This document shows, piece after piece, positions 34,467 to 44,778 of a stretch of DNA of 64,000 bases. The position numbers and the translations under genes were made by a program. The notes below the pieces were generated by a model, which had not been told where the DNA came from, ran no database searches, and saw only the letters and a program-made list of their open reading frames with translations. Source of the stretch: JALHST01 sp963798435 (GTDB taxonomy: Bacteria; Bacteroidota; Bacteroidia; Flavobacteriales; Flavobacteriaceae); contig CAWCTF010000002.1 of NCBI GenBank assembly GCA_963798435.1, forward strand, positions 310,001 through 374,000. Reading direction: 5' to 3'. How positions within the stretch are numbered: position 1 is the stretch's first letter; each line of letters opens with the position of its first letter.

Positions 34467-35592
34467 GATCCATCCCCGATTTAAACTAAATAGGATCTCC
34501 TATTCCTTAGAAGAAGTAAAGGAAGTTGCCTATAGTCTTGTTAAGGAAGGAGAAGGCTATGAACGGGAAATGGGAAGCTTTTTGTTAGATTGGGTCAGTG
34601 ATGCCCCAACACTTGATGTGAATACCTCGGGATCGACCGGACCACAAAAGCGTATTTCCTTGGAAAAATCGCATATGGCCAATTCAGCGAGGGCCACTGG
34701 GGGATTTTTCAACTTGAAAGCCGGAAATACCGCGCTAAACTGTCTGCCGATCAACTATATCGCAGGCAAGATGATGTTGGTGAGGGCCATGGTATTGGGG
34801 CTTGAATTAGACTATATCGAACCTTCGTCCAATCCGTTAGAGCACCTTTCGAATATATATGATTTCTGTGCAATGGTGCCCTTACAGCTAGAAAATTCGT
34901 TGAATCGGCTTGATTTGATTAAAACGATCCTTGTTGGCGGTGCCCCGGTGTCAAAAAAAGTAATTGCATTGCTTCAGGACAAAATCACCGCTGTTTATGA
35001 AACCTATGGAATGACTGAAACCGTATCGCATATAGCCGTTCGGAAAATAAACCATCCCTCAAAGATCCCTTCCAACATGGTTACAGAATCGGGCTTAAGT
35101 ACCGTTGATGAAACCAAACCTATTTCAAGGACGAATTTTAATTGCTTGCCGAATATCGCGTTATCGGTAGACGAAAGAGGATGCCTTGTAATACATGCGC
35201 CCGATATTTCAAGAAATGAAATCGTTACCAATGACCTGGTCTTCCTTGTTTCCGAGACTGAATTCGAATGGCTGGGTCGCTTCGACAACACCATTAATTC
35301 TGGAGGTATAAAATTATTCCCCGAACAGATCGAAGCCAAGTTGGCCCCTCTTATACCCAATCGATTTTTTGTTACAGGGCTTCCGGATGAAAAACTGGGT
35401 CAAAAAATGGTACTGCTAGTAGAAGGGGACCTCGATAAACAAGAACTTATGAAAAACATACAAGCACTTTCCTCACTAACTGGGGCAGAACGGCCCAAGG
35501 AGATTTTTTGTATCCCAAAAATGAGAGCTACCCCAAATGGAAAGCTACTTAGAAGGGAAACACTCTTACTAGCGCTGAATTCTAAAACCTAA
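34456..35592 (+). CDS. menE: o-succinylbenzoate--CoA ligase
   Basis: The 378-residue product is a short AMP-forming acyl-CoA ligase. It has the phosphate loop TSGSTGPQKRI (about 58-68), the YETYGMTETVSH motif, GRFDNTINSGGIKLFPEQIE, and the catalytic lysine in TPNGKLLRRE near the C-terminus. At 378 residues it is shorter than the typical 450-500, mainly in the N-terminal domain, as is common for Bacteroidota MenE. It activates o-succinylbenzoate for MenB, whose gene is not in this locus. Confidence 0.92.
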   Translation: MPIEIHPRFKLNRISYSLEEVKEVAYSLVKEGEGYEREMGSFLLDWVSDAPTLDVNTSGSTGPQKRISLEKSHMANSARATGGFFNLKAGNTALNCLPINYIAGKMMLVRAMVLGLELDYIEPSSNPLEHLSNIYDFCAMVPLQLENSLNRLDLIKTILVGGAPVSKKVIALLQDKITAVYETYGMTETVSHIAVRKINHPSKIPSNMVTESGLSTVDETKPISRTNFNCLPNIALSVDERGCLVIHAPDISRNEIVTNDLVFLVSETEFEWLGRFDNTINSGGIKLFPEQIEAKLAPLIPNRFFVTGLPDEKLGQKMVLLVEGDLDKQELMKNIQALSSLTGAERPKEIFCIPKMRATPNGKLLRRETLLLALNSKT

Positions 35593-35646
35593 TATTTAAA
35601 ATAGTTTATCCTAATATTTTGTATTTTCAATAAACAAACATATTCC

Positions 35647-36996
35647 ATGCGAAACTTCATTTTTATTTTATTTTTAGTGCTTACCATTCGTCCCTCGAAT
35701 GCCCAACAGATCCTTTCGGAAAAAGAACGTGCAAGGGTAGTTGATGAAATCCTTGCTGATCGTTTTAATAACCTACTTCCGAAATTGATGGATGCGGCCC
35801 AAATTGATATGTGGATCGTTATTTCAAGGGAATACAATGAAGACCCCGTGCTGCGCACCATGCTGCCTTCGACCTGGTTGAATGCCCGAAGAAGGACTAT
35901 TTTACTTTTCTATCGCAACCAACAAAAAAACACCATTGAAAAACTTGCGGTTGCTCGCTATGATGTTGGCGAGAACATCATTTCGGCCTGGGACAAGGAA
36001 GCCGAACCCGACCAATGGAAACGTTTGGTACAATTGATCGAGGAGCGAAATCCGGCTAAAATCGGACTCGATTTTTCAAAAGACCACAACGTGGCAGACG
36101 GTCTTGATAAGACCGATTACGATGAATTCATGGCCAACCTTCCTAAAAAACACCATGCAAAGGTCGTATCGGCCGAACAATTGGCCGTACGTTGGATCGA
36201 AACGCGCACCCCACGGGAAATGATCATTTATAACCAATTGGTAGATATTACCCATGACATCATTGCCGAGGCCTTTTCCGAAAATGTAATCACCCCGGGC
36301 ATCACCACTACATCAGAAGTGGAGTGGTGGATGCGTCAAAAAGTGACCGACCTCGGTTTGGAAACCTGGTTTCACCCGACAGTGGATGTGCAACGCAGCA
36401 ATGCGCAATCGGGAGAACGCCTGTATTCATTTTCTGGAAGGCCCGAAGATATGGTCATCTTGCCAGGTGACCTGCTGCACTGTGATTTTGGCATTACCTA
36501 TCTACGACTGAATACCGATTGCCAGGAATTGGCCTATGTATTAAAACCTCAGGAAAGGCAAGCCCCGGAGTATTTGGTAGCAGGTTTGAAGGATGGGAAT
36601 CGGGTGCAGGACTTTCTGACTAGAAACATGATTACAGGTCGCAACGGAAACGAAATTCTGGCCAATTCGTTAAAAGAAGCCAAAGAGGCAGGGTTGCGAC
36701 CATCGATTTATACGCATCCCCTGGGATATTATGGCCATTCGGCGGGTACAACCATGGGCATGTGGGATTCGCAGGGAGGGGTGATGAAAGATGATGGCGA
36801 AAATTATCCTTTAAATCCGAACACCGTATATGCGATTGAACTCAATACGACGATCACCATTCCTGAATGGAAAAACGACATCCGCATTATGTTGGAAGAA
36901 CCGGGATTTTATGGGGAAAACGGCTTTCGGTACGTAAATGGCCGACAGACCGAATTGCTCTTGATTCCCAGGGTCAAGGCGCATCAAGGAAACTAA
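35647..36996 (+). CDS. Secreted M24 (Xaa-Pro-type) metallopeptidase
   Basis: The 449-residue product has a signal peptide (about 1-19, RPSNAQ) and a creatinase-like N-terminal domain (about 30-175). The pita-bread catalytic domain follows. Metal-site segments are LLHCDFGITYLRLNTD, a histidine in YTHPLGYYGHSAGT, and the glutamates of YAIELNTTI and the C-terminal part. Members of this family trim N-terminal residues before proline. It is exported, probably periplasmic. It ends 12 nt before the VWA/plug gene. Confidence 0.87.
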   Translation: MRNFIFILFLVLTIRPSNAQQILSEKERARVVDEILADRFNNLLPKLMDAAQIDMWIVISREYNEDPVLRTMLPSTWLNARRRTILLFYRNQQKNTIEKLAVARYDVGENIISAWDKEAEPDQWKRLVQLIEERNPAKIGLDFSKDHNVADGLDKTDYDEFMANLPKKHHAKVVSAEQLAVRWIETRTPREMIIYNQLVDITHDIIAEAFSENVITPGITTTSEVEWWMRQKVTDLGLETWFHPTVDVQRSNAQSGERLYSFSGRPEDMVILPGDLLHCDFGITYLRLNTDCQELAYVLKPQERQAPEYLVAGLKDGNRVQDFLTRNMITGRNGNEILANSLKEAKEAGLRPSIYTHPLGYYGHSAGTTMGMWDSQGGVMKDDGENYPLNPNTVYAIELNTTITIPEWKNDIRIMLEEPGFYGENGFRYVNGRQTELLLIPRVKAHQGN

Positions 36997-37008
36997 ATTT
37001 AAGGAAGC

Positions 37009-39028
37009 ATGTTAAAAAAAGGCCTTCTCTTTCTCTTTGCAGTATTAGTAATCGGGCGGCTTTTTTCACAGGCGAATGCTACAAAACAGGTGGTGTTGGC
37101 TTGGGATTGTTCGTTCTCCATGCAAAACAGGGAACTAGAAAGCGACTTCAAGTTTCTAGATAATTATTTCAAGCGGAATCCGGATCTGAAGGTTCGCCTA
37201 GTCCTTTTTGCAAACGAAGTAGTCGCTGCTTCTGAGTTTCAAGTGGTCGGGGGCAATTGGGAGCCGATTCAGGAAAAACTAAAGAACGCGGTGTATGATG
37301 GTGCGACGAATTTCAGGGCGGTCGAAAATCAGATTACGTTGGAGCATACCGAATTGCTCCTGTTTACTGATGGTGCGCAGACCTATGGACTAACCATACC
37401 CGATTTCGGTATCAAGACTTTGATCATCAATAGTAACCCCTACAAGGAACAAAACGATCTTAACGCGTTGTTGGTAAAGAACAAGGGCCGGTTATTCGAC
37501 TATGGCCGCCCCTTATTTTCAGAGAAGGCCGCCCAACTTAAGGCCTCAAAGGAAGAAGAAAATACGACCCCAAATGATCAACCAAAACCGGATTCTTTGG
37601 CAACCGGACCTGGATTTCGCTTGGATGAAGTGGTGGTACAGGAAAAGAAACGTGTTGAAAACCCTGTCGAGACCCAAAATATCGGGAATGGGGAGGTCGA
37701 CAAGAACCGCCTTGGGGTAGCAGTACAGTCAATCGGGCAGGAACGGCTACCTACTGGGTCGACAAACGTAATAGAATCGGTACAGGGAAAATTTTCGGGG
37801 GTCGAAGTAAAGCAAGATTTAAGTCACATTAAAATGCGTACCGACAATAGTTTGCAACTAAATAACTATGGTCTGATCGTACTGGATGGCATCCCACAAC
37901 AACAAACAAGTTCAGGGAAAGGATCAACTACGGAGGCGAATTTCGGATTCATTGACCCTGAAAATATCGCCGACATTACCGTACTCAAGGGGATGGCCGC
38001 GACCACCCGTTATGGCACCTTGGGCGCCAATGGGGTTATCTTGATTACCACCAAATCGGCAAAAGGAGCCAAAGTGGCCAGCAAACCCGTCGATCGGGCA
38101 CGCCTTACGAACAACATCTATAAAGGGGATCTTAGCTCGGTAGAAAAGGGTGAAGCGCCCTTGTATATCAAGGAACTGAAGGCGGATGCGAATAGTGACA
38201 TGGCCTATGCCCACTATATTTCACAACGGATGGACCACCTATCATCGCCGACCTATTTTATGGAAGTCTACGATTATTTCAAAGCGATCGATGAGGCCAA
38301 GGCCCAACGAATTTTATCGAACATCGCCGAGCTCAATGCAAAAAACAGTTCCTTGCTTCGGGTCTTGGCCTACAAATATGACGTAGAAGGAGACTATGCG
38401 AGTGGCTTTAAGATCAATGAGCAGATCTTGGATCTTGATGACCGCAGTGCACAGGCAAAGTTTGAGTTGGCCCTCAGCGCCGAGGACACTAAAAAATATG
38501 GCCTGGCCTATGACGCAGCTCACTGAATTGGCAGCGAATAGAAATCCCCAGGAAACTGATTACGCCGTTATGAACAAACCGGTCACCAACGAATTGCGCA
38601 ACCTATTGCATACCGAAGGGGCGAATATAAGTCCAAACGAAAAGGACAAGCCCTATACCAACAAGGTGCATTTCGATGCGAGGATCTTGGTGATGTGGAG
38701 CAAGAGCAATGCCGAATTCGAATTGCAGATCATTAATCCCGACAAGCGGTTTTTTACCTGGGAACATTCTGAATTCGGGGATCGGCAACGCTATTTGAGC
38801 GATGTCAAAAACGATGCGAATACCGAGGAATTTCAATTGATCGACGCCCAAAAAGGGGATTGGTACATTAAAGTGAACGACTTGGCCGAATTCGCAACCT
38901 TAGAACCCGTGTATTTGAAATGCGTGGTATTTTATGATTTCGGTTTGCCCAGCCAACGCAAAGAGGTACAAATGGTACCATTGGCATCAGAACGGGACAA
39001 CGAATCGTTTTTTAGGATCCGTCTTTAA
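37009..39028 (+). pseudogene. Frameshifted VWA / TonB-plug / TPR protein
   Basis: The first frame (37009-38526, 505 codons) has a signal peptide, then a VWA domain with a MIDAS DxSxS at 33-37 (DCSFS) and LLLFTDGA. A SusC-type plug follows (about 215-350, with LIVLDGIP, ADITVLKGMAATTRYG and GVILITTK), then TPR-like repeats ending at YDAAH. The matching C-terminal domain continues in the +1 frame from about 38510 to 39028 (WSKSNAEFELQIINPDKRFF), as shown by the intact paralogues. One extra base near 38510-38526 explains the break. There is no beta-barrel. A sequencing error cannot be excluded. Confidence 0.75.
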
Positions 39029-39088
39029 TACGAAAGGAACCTGGTACACTGATTGTGCCATCCTAAAAACACCGGTAATCCAAGAATT

Positions 39089-40841
39089 ATGAAGAATTCA
39101 ACCGCTTCCTTTTGTTTTTTTCTTTTGGCGAGTTTGGCTTTTTCCCAGGAAACTCCAAAAAAGATTTTTGGCACCATCTCCAGTGATTTTGGGGTGTTGC
39201 GGGATGTAAACATTTCCATCCTCGGAAAAGGGGATGGGGCGGTAAGCGATGCCAACGGGAAATTCGAAATTATGGCGCGAAAGGGGGAGGTATTGGTTTT
39301 TTCGCACGTCGGCATGTTGCCCTTGGAAATCAAGGTGGAAGACGTCACCAGGGTCTTGAATGTAACACTATACGAAAAGACCGAAAAACTCGACGAGGTT
39401 ACGGTAACCAAAAAAATCAAAAAGGAACAAGCGCGCTTGGCGATCGAATACAACAATAACCCCAATCTTATTAAAAGTACTTTTGGTATTTTAGACAAGG
39501 AGACTGCGGGCTATTCGCTTCGAATTCTCGATGAAAAGGAAATCAATGTAGGAGCATTGATATCGCTGCTATTTTGAATGGAAGGTTTGCCGGGTTATAT
39601 GCCGTATGTAATAGTTATGGCGAATGAACTTGCAGTTTCAATGCGTACTTCTATGGGAATTGGCTGCAGCGGGTAGTGGTGGGGCAATATTTGATGTTGA
39701 TGGCCAAATTTTCGAAAGTTTGCCTTGTAATCTTATTGACGTGAGCAATATAAAAAGGATTGCGGTAATTCCATCTTATTCCGGAGTATTACGATATGGA
39801 GGTTTAGGAAAAGGGGGTGTCGTCATTATCAACACCAAGACGGCCAATTTTAGTCCGCGCGACCAGGACGGGAATTTGATCGATGTGGCCAGAAGAACAG
39901 ACAATGTGTACAGGTCGAAGGTGCTCGTTACCGATATAGCGCAACAAAACCGACCGAATTACCTACAACAGCTATATGAAGCGAACGACATCGATGCTGC
40001 CATAGCTCGTTATAATGAATTGACTACTGCCTATGCAAGCTCCTATTTCTTTTTCTTGGATGCCTATACTTATTTTTCAACCGAAATGAAAAACAACGAA
40101 TTTGCCGATGCCATTATCGCCGAGCATCAGGCGTTGTTCGCTGACAACCCGGTGGCCCTAAAATCGTTGGCGTTTCTCTATCAGGCCGGCGGGCGATTCG
40201 AAAAGGCCAATGCCATTTACAAGGAGGTATTCATTCTACGACCCGACTATGCCCAATCGTATTTAGACCTGGCCGAAAGTTATCGGGAAATCGGTGGTTA
40301 CCAAAAGGCCGCCGCGATCTATGCCCGCTATGGCTACCTGTTGGAGGAGGGCCTATTGATCGACACTGCAAAGGTCTTCACCCAGATCATCGACCGGGAG
40401 TTGAATAATTTGATTACCTTAAAGGGGAAAGAACTCCTGTCGAAACAGGACCTGAAAAAGTTGGCCTTAGACGAATATTTCGAGGGAACACGATTGGTCT
40501 TCGAATGGGCAGATAGCGAGGCCGAGTTCGAACTGCGTTTCGTAAACCCGCAGAACCGTTTTTTTGATTGGAAGCATAATTCTCGGGAAAATGCCGATCG
40601 TATCAAGGATGAAAAGTCCATCGGCTATGCGACCGAGGAATATTTGATCGATGATACCCTAAAGGGGGAATGGCAGGTGAATATTAACTACCTTGGGAAC
40701 AAGAGCCTGACACCGACCTATCTGAAGGCGACGGTCTACCATAATTTTGGCAGGCCCTCACAAACCAAGGAGACTAAGGTCTTTAAATTGAGCCTTAAGA
40801 ACGTAGACCAACGATTGTTCGCAGTAAATAATGACCGTTAG
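39089..40841 (+). pseudogene. Frameshifted CarboxypepD / TonB-plug / TPR protein
   Basis: The frame from 39089 (signal peptide ending SLAFSQ) carries a carboxypeptidase-D regulatory domain and stops at 39577 after LDEKEINVGALISLLF. The homologous plug sequence continues in another frame (DIAAILNGRFAGLYAV, about 39559-39624). The rest is in a third frame from 39624: a plug end with RIAVIPSYSGVLRYGG, TPR repeats and the C-terminal domain with WADSEAEFELRFVNP. At least two frameshifts and one extra stop separate the pieces. The C half of the intact 42130 gene aligns across all of them. Its last frame overlaps the next gene's upstream region. Confidence 0.75.
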
Positions 40842-40857
40842 GTCGTTTCAAATTACT

Positions 40858-41733
40858 ATGATACTCAAAAAAGTACAATACTATCTTCTTATATTAATGG
40901 GGTGTGCGCTCCATGCCCAACAAGACTATAAGGGCATCATGGTAGATGCGATTACAAAAAAACCAATTCCCTATGTCAATATCGGCATCGTAAATAAGGG
41001 GATTGGAACCGTTAGCGATGAAGAAGGTCTTTTTCACTTGCCGTTGAACAAGGAAGATTATACGCAATCAGACAGCCTTCAATATTCTTCCCTGGGCTAT
41101 AAAACGATCAATACGGCCATATCTGATCTGGAATTCGTATACAATGAGTATCCCGTAATCGCCATGCAACCGGCCACCGTCGTCCTTGATGAAATCATCG
41201 TTTCAAATCAAGGGGTCATGAAGGAGGTGGCTACTAAGGAAGTAGGGCATACCAACCATGGGCGGGAAATCTTTGGTTATTGGAAAGGCCAAGTTGCGCT
41301 GGGTGGCGAAATGGGAACCAAGATCAACGTCAGGAAGGGGATTCGATTATTAAAGGATCTAACATTTACCATTATTAAAAACCCGTCGGATAGTCTTTTG
41401 ATACGGGTCAATGTGTATGACGCACATACCAGGGTGCCCGAGGTTAAGCTTACAAAGGAAAATATCATCTTTAGTATCACACAGTCTTCCGGAATCGTAC
41501 ATATTGATTTAGAGCCCTTTAAAATCTATGTAACGAATGACTTTACCGTAAGTCTCGAATTATTAAAATTTTATGGTAATGAAATTGGCCTGGTTTTATT
41601 GGGAAGTGAGGATCTTGGCGTCTCCTATAAGCGGTATGCAAGTCATGATAAATGGAAGCGGATCGGGCCCTATACCTTGGCCTTCGTATTGAATACAGCA
41701 CTCTTCAAACCGGAAAATGAGGATGATGAATAG
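40858..41733 (+). CDS. Secreted CarboxypepD-regulatory-like protein
   Basis: The 291-residue product has a signal peptide (about 1-20, MGCALHAQ). A carboxypeptidase-D regulatory-like domain follows (about 22-110, with YVNIGIVNKGIGTVSDEEG). A beta-rich domain of unknown type starts near GHTNHGREIFGYWKGQVALGGEMG. The whole protein aligns with the N-terminal third of the 42130 gene product. I chose the ATG at 40858; an ATG at 40831 overlaps the preceding frame. It is probably cotranscribed with the broken gene upstream and is exported. Confidence 0.8.
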   Translation: MILKKVQYYLLILMGCALHAQQDYKGIMVDAITKKPIPYVNIGIVNKGIGTVSDEEGLFHLPLNKEDYTQSDSLQYSSLGYKTINTAISDLEFVYNEYPVIAMQPATVVLDEIIVSNQGVMKEVATKEVGHTNHGREIFGYWKGQVALGGEMGTKINVRKGIRLLKDLTFTIIKNPSDSLLIRVNVYDAHTRVPEVKLTKENIIFSITQSSGIVHIDLEPFKIYVTNDFTVSLELLKFYGNEIGLVLLGSEDLGVSYKRYASHDKWKRIGPYTLAFVLNTALFKPENEDDE

Positions 41734-42129
41734 GTTGATATTTTTGAGGAGGAGACAAATGAAAGGATTTCCTAACTTGGGAAAATCGTCGTTGTGCTGG
41801 TCGGGAACAGGACTTTGGACGGGATTGCCATAATCGGCGTGAACTTAAAAAGGACATTGTGACACACTTCGGTTAGTTGCGTGTTTTGCTTTGAGGTAGG
41901 GTAGAAAGTGTATAGGTTGTAAACCCGTGACCCAATTTATATATTTCTATGGTAAGTAGCGCCAAAGACATACTCGACACAAAATTTATGTTACCCACAT
42001 ATTAATTTCATTTTGACGCTGTTTATGAATCGTTATTTTGGTTAATAAATTATGTTGAAGAATTAAATTACAGCACGGATTCGTATGATTATTCAAGAAA
42101 TTTTAGGTCTTTTACGTAATCTAAAATGC
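41734..42129. other. Intergenic region, 396 nt
   Basis: No convincing gene is seen. A 24-codon ATG frame at 41761 follows a GGAGGAG, but codon content and position give no other support. TTTTG at about 42013 and TATTTTGG at about 42034 are close to, but not exact, promoter elements for the 42130 gene. The region may be decayed coding DNA from the tandem array. Confidence 0.4.
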
Positions 42130-44778
42130 ATGAAAAATCTAGTAATTGTCGTAGTATGCCTATTTACCGGAAATCTGCTCTTAGCTCAGGCAAATTTTCA
42201 AGGGCAAGTACTTGATGCCGACACCGATCTTTCCCTGCCCTATGTCAATATAGGTTTCATCGACAGGGGAATAGGAACGGTCTCGGACGAAAATGGTCAG
42301 TTTTATTTAGATTTTAGTGATTCGAGGTTTACCGATGCCGATACCTTGCTTATTTCCTCGATAGCTTATAAAAGTATTAAAATTCCGTATTCAAGTATCA
42401 AGGTCGTTTCTAATGATTTCCAGATACTAAAATTGGAACCTGACTTGTTCAAATTAGATGAAATTGTCTTGTCTGCAAAAAGGGCAAAAGCTAAGTTCAC
42501 CAAAAATAAACCCAAAATAGTCGGGTATTCCTTTGTCAGTGCGAATAAACAAGGCGAATGGGAAGGAGATGGTGCTTTGGGCGGGGAACTGGTCACAAAA
42601 ATAAGGGTCACTAAAAAAACCCGTAAGCTTAACACATTTTATTTCCATGTAGTAAGCAATTTGTCAGATAGCCTCTTAATGCGAATAAATATTTATAAAG
42701 GAAATACCTACTATCCGGAAGTGAAGATATCTTCGGAGAACATCCTCTTCATGATAAACATAAAACAAGGGAAAGCAGAGGTCGATCTTACACCCTATGA
42801 TTTGTACGTTGAAGATGATTTTAGCATTGGGTTGGAACTATTGAAGGTATATGGTGACAAGGTAAGTTTGATTCTTGCATCTGATAACATCCCTGGATTG
42901 TCGTATAGAAGATATGCGAGCCAAGGAATCTGGAAACGGTATTTAAGTGATGCCATGACGTACTTTCTAAGTACTACGGTTATCGGCGATGATGATGAAG
43001 CAGCACCGGAAAGTGAACCATTTGTAAGTTATCCTAAAAATACGATATTAAATTCCGAGGGGAATGATACAATGGCGGCAGTTCATGGTATCGTATTCAA
43101 CAATGGCAAGGCAATGCCAAATGTAGATGTAATAAATAGTGCAAACGGTCGGAGGACGCTTACCGATGAAAACGGCAGATATCGGCTCATGGCGCAAGTA
43201 GGGGACGAAATCGAGTTTAATTACGCCGGAATGCAGGCTATTCGGCGAAGCGTTTTGGAAACTTCGTATGCCATCAATGCATCTATGGAAGTTAAAATCG
43301 AAGAACTTGATAATGTTACGGTTACCACAAATAAGAAGTTGGAAAAAACCCAAAAGCAACTCTTTGATGATTATAATTTCGATACGGGTGTTATTAAAAG
43401 TTCGTTTGGATTATTGAATAAGGAAACGGCTGGCTATACAATGGAAATCGTAGATGAGAATGATATGCCGAAATCGGCTTCTAACATCCTTGAAGCGATA
43501 CAGGGTAAATTTGCAGGGGTCCGGATCAGTCCCAAAGGCGATCCTAAAAAGACCTGTTCCCCTCAGGAATTATCGGCGGTCATTTATTTAAGGGCGGCAT
43601 TTGGTTCGATTAACTTTCCCCAATCGGCGGTATATGAAGTTGATGGTACGCTATACACCGACCCACCATTTTTTTTGGACGTTGCTAATATTAAAAGAAT
43701 TGCAAAAATACCAGGCCATGTCGGAACCATGAAATATGGTTCTGTGGCAGTAGGCGGGTTATTTATAATTAATACCAAAACGGGAAATTTTTCCCCTCGG
43801 GGAAAAGGGGGCAAACTTCCCTTGGTAGGGGAAACTTCGTATCAGGAAAATGCAATTCCCGAAGAACAAGTGCGGTTAAATTGGCCAGAATATCTTACGG
43901 AACTCTATGCAAGTGAAACCATACAAGAGGCTGCCGATGTCAACAAGAAGTATTGGGATATGTATCAAAATAGGGCAAATTATTTAATCGATATCTATCA
44001 TTATTTTATCGATCACTGGCCACAGAGCGATAGTACGCGGCAAGTGATGCAAAAGGTTGAATCCAAATTTTTAGATGATAGCGCCTATTTAAAAGCCCTG
44101 GCCTATGTGCTCGATAAAAGCGGAAATTATTTGAAATCGAACGAGTTCTATAAGAAAATAATGATTTTAGAGCCAAATAAAGGGCAATCCTATCGCGATT
44201 TAGGCAATAGTTATACGGCAATAGGAGCGCTTGAAAAAGCGGCCAATATCTATGCACGGTATAAGAAATTATTAAATGAGGATTATTTTCGGGCAGATGT
44301 CGAAGGAATACGGCAAATAATGGACACCGAGTTTAACACCCTCTTGAACATTTACAGTACGACACATTCCGATAGCAGAAAAAAAATTGGGCAGGTACTT
44401 GAACCTGAAAAGAATCGCAAAAGAATTTTATTTGAATGGAACGATGCTAGTGCTGCATTGGACTTACAATTTGTTTCGCCTGATAAAAATGTTACTACCT
44501 GGTCAACATCGATTATAAATTCAAATTCTAATGACCAATCTGAAAAGACCGAGACCAGCAGGGAATTTTTCATTTATGAAGACTTTACGGGCAGCTGGCA
44601 CTTAAATCTCAAATATAAGGGGAATCAAAGTGGTCTCCCTGCCTATTTGAAGGTAACGGTCTCCACAAACTATGGCAGGCAGGAGCAACACGATCAAACT
44701 GAGCTATATCGTTTAGATGTTAAAAACGTGTACCGAAAGCTGATGGAGATATCAAGTTCTTTTGACCAAAATAATTAA
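42130..44778 (+). CDS. Fusion of CarboxypepD-like and TonB-plug/TPR modules
   Basis: The 882-residue product has a signal peptide (about 1-21) and a first CarboxypepD-like domain (YVNIGFIDRGIGTVSDENG). The beta-rich domain shared with the 40858 protein extends to about 315. A second CarboxypepD-like domain and the motif IKSSFGLLNKETAGYTMEIVDE follow, then a plug domain (ILEAIQGKFAGVRIS, YEVDGTLY, VANIKRIAKIPG, GGLFIINTKTG), TPR repeats and a C-terminal beta domain. It is the complete copy that explains its two split neighbours. No outer-membrane barrel is present. Outer-membrane-associated location is inferred. Confidence 0.85.
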   Translation: MKNLVIVVVCLFTGNLLLAQANFQGQVLDADTDLSLPYVNIGFIDRGIGTVSDENGQFYLDFSDSRFTDADTLLISSIAYKSIKIPYSSIKVVSNDFQILKLEPDLFKLDEIVLSAKRAKAKFTKNKPKIVGYSFVSANKQGEWEGDGALGGELVTKIRVTKKTRKLNTFYFHVVSNLSDSLLMRINIYKGNTYYPEVKISSENILFMINIKQGKAEVDLTPYDLYVEDDFSIGLELLKVYGDKVSLILASDNIPGLSYRRYASQGIWKRYLSDAMTYFLSTTVIGDDDEAAPESEPFVSYPKNTILNSEGNDTMAAVHGIVFNNGKAMPNVDVINSANGRRTLTDENGRYRLMAQVGDEIEFNYAGMQAIRRSVLETSYAINASMEVKIEELDNVTVTTNKKLEKTQKQLFDDYNFDTGVIKSSFGLLNKETAGYTMEIVDENDMPKSASNILEAIQGKFAGVRISPKGDPKKTCSPQELSAVIYLRAAFGSINFPQSAVYEVDGTLYTDPPFFLDVANIKRIAKIPGHVGTMKYGSVAVGGLFIINTKTGNFSPRGKGGKLPLVGETSYQENAIPEEQVRLNWPEYLTELYASETIQEAADVNKKYWDMYQNRANYLIDIYHYFIDHWPQSDSTRQVMQKVESKFLDDSAYLKALAYVLDKSGNYLKSNEFYKKIMILEPNKGQSYRDLGNSYTAIGALEKAANIYARYKKLLNEDYFRADVEGIRQIMDTEFNTLLNIYSTTHSDSRKKIGQVLEPEKNRKRILFEWNDASAALDLQFVSPDKNVTTWSTSIINSNSNDQSEKTETSREFFIYEDFTGSWHLNLKYKGNQSGLPAYLKVTVSTNYGRQEQHDQTELYRLDVKNVYRKLMEISSSFDQNN

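Noticed and set aside
41761..41835. 24-codon frame preceded by GGAGGAG
   Set aside because: SD-like sequences carry little weight in Bacteroidota, and no other evidence supports it.
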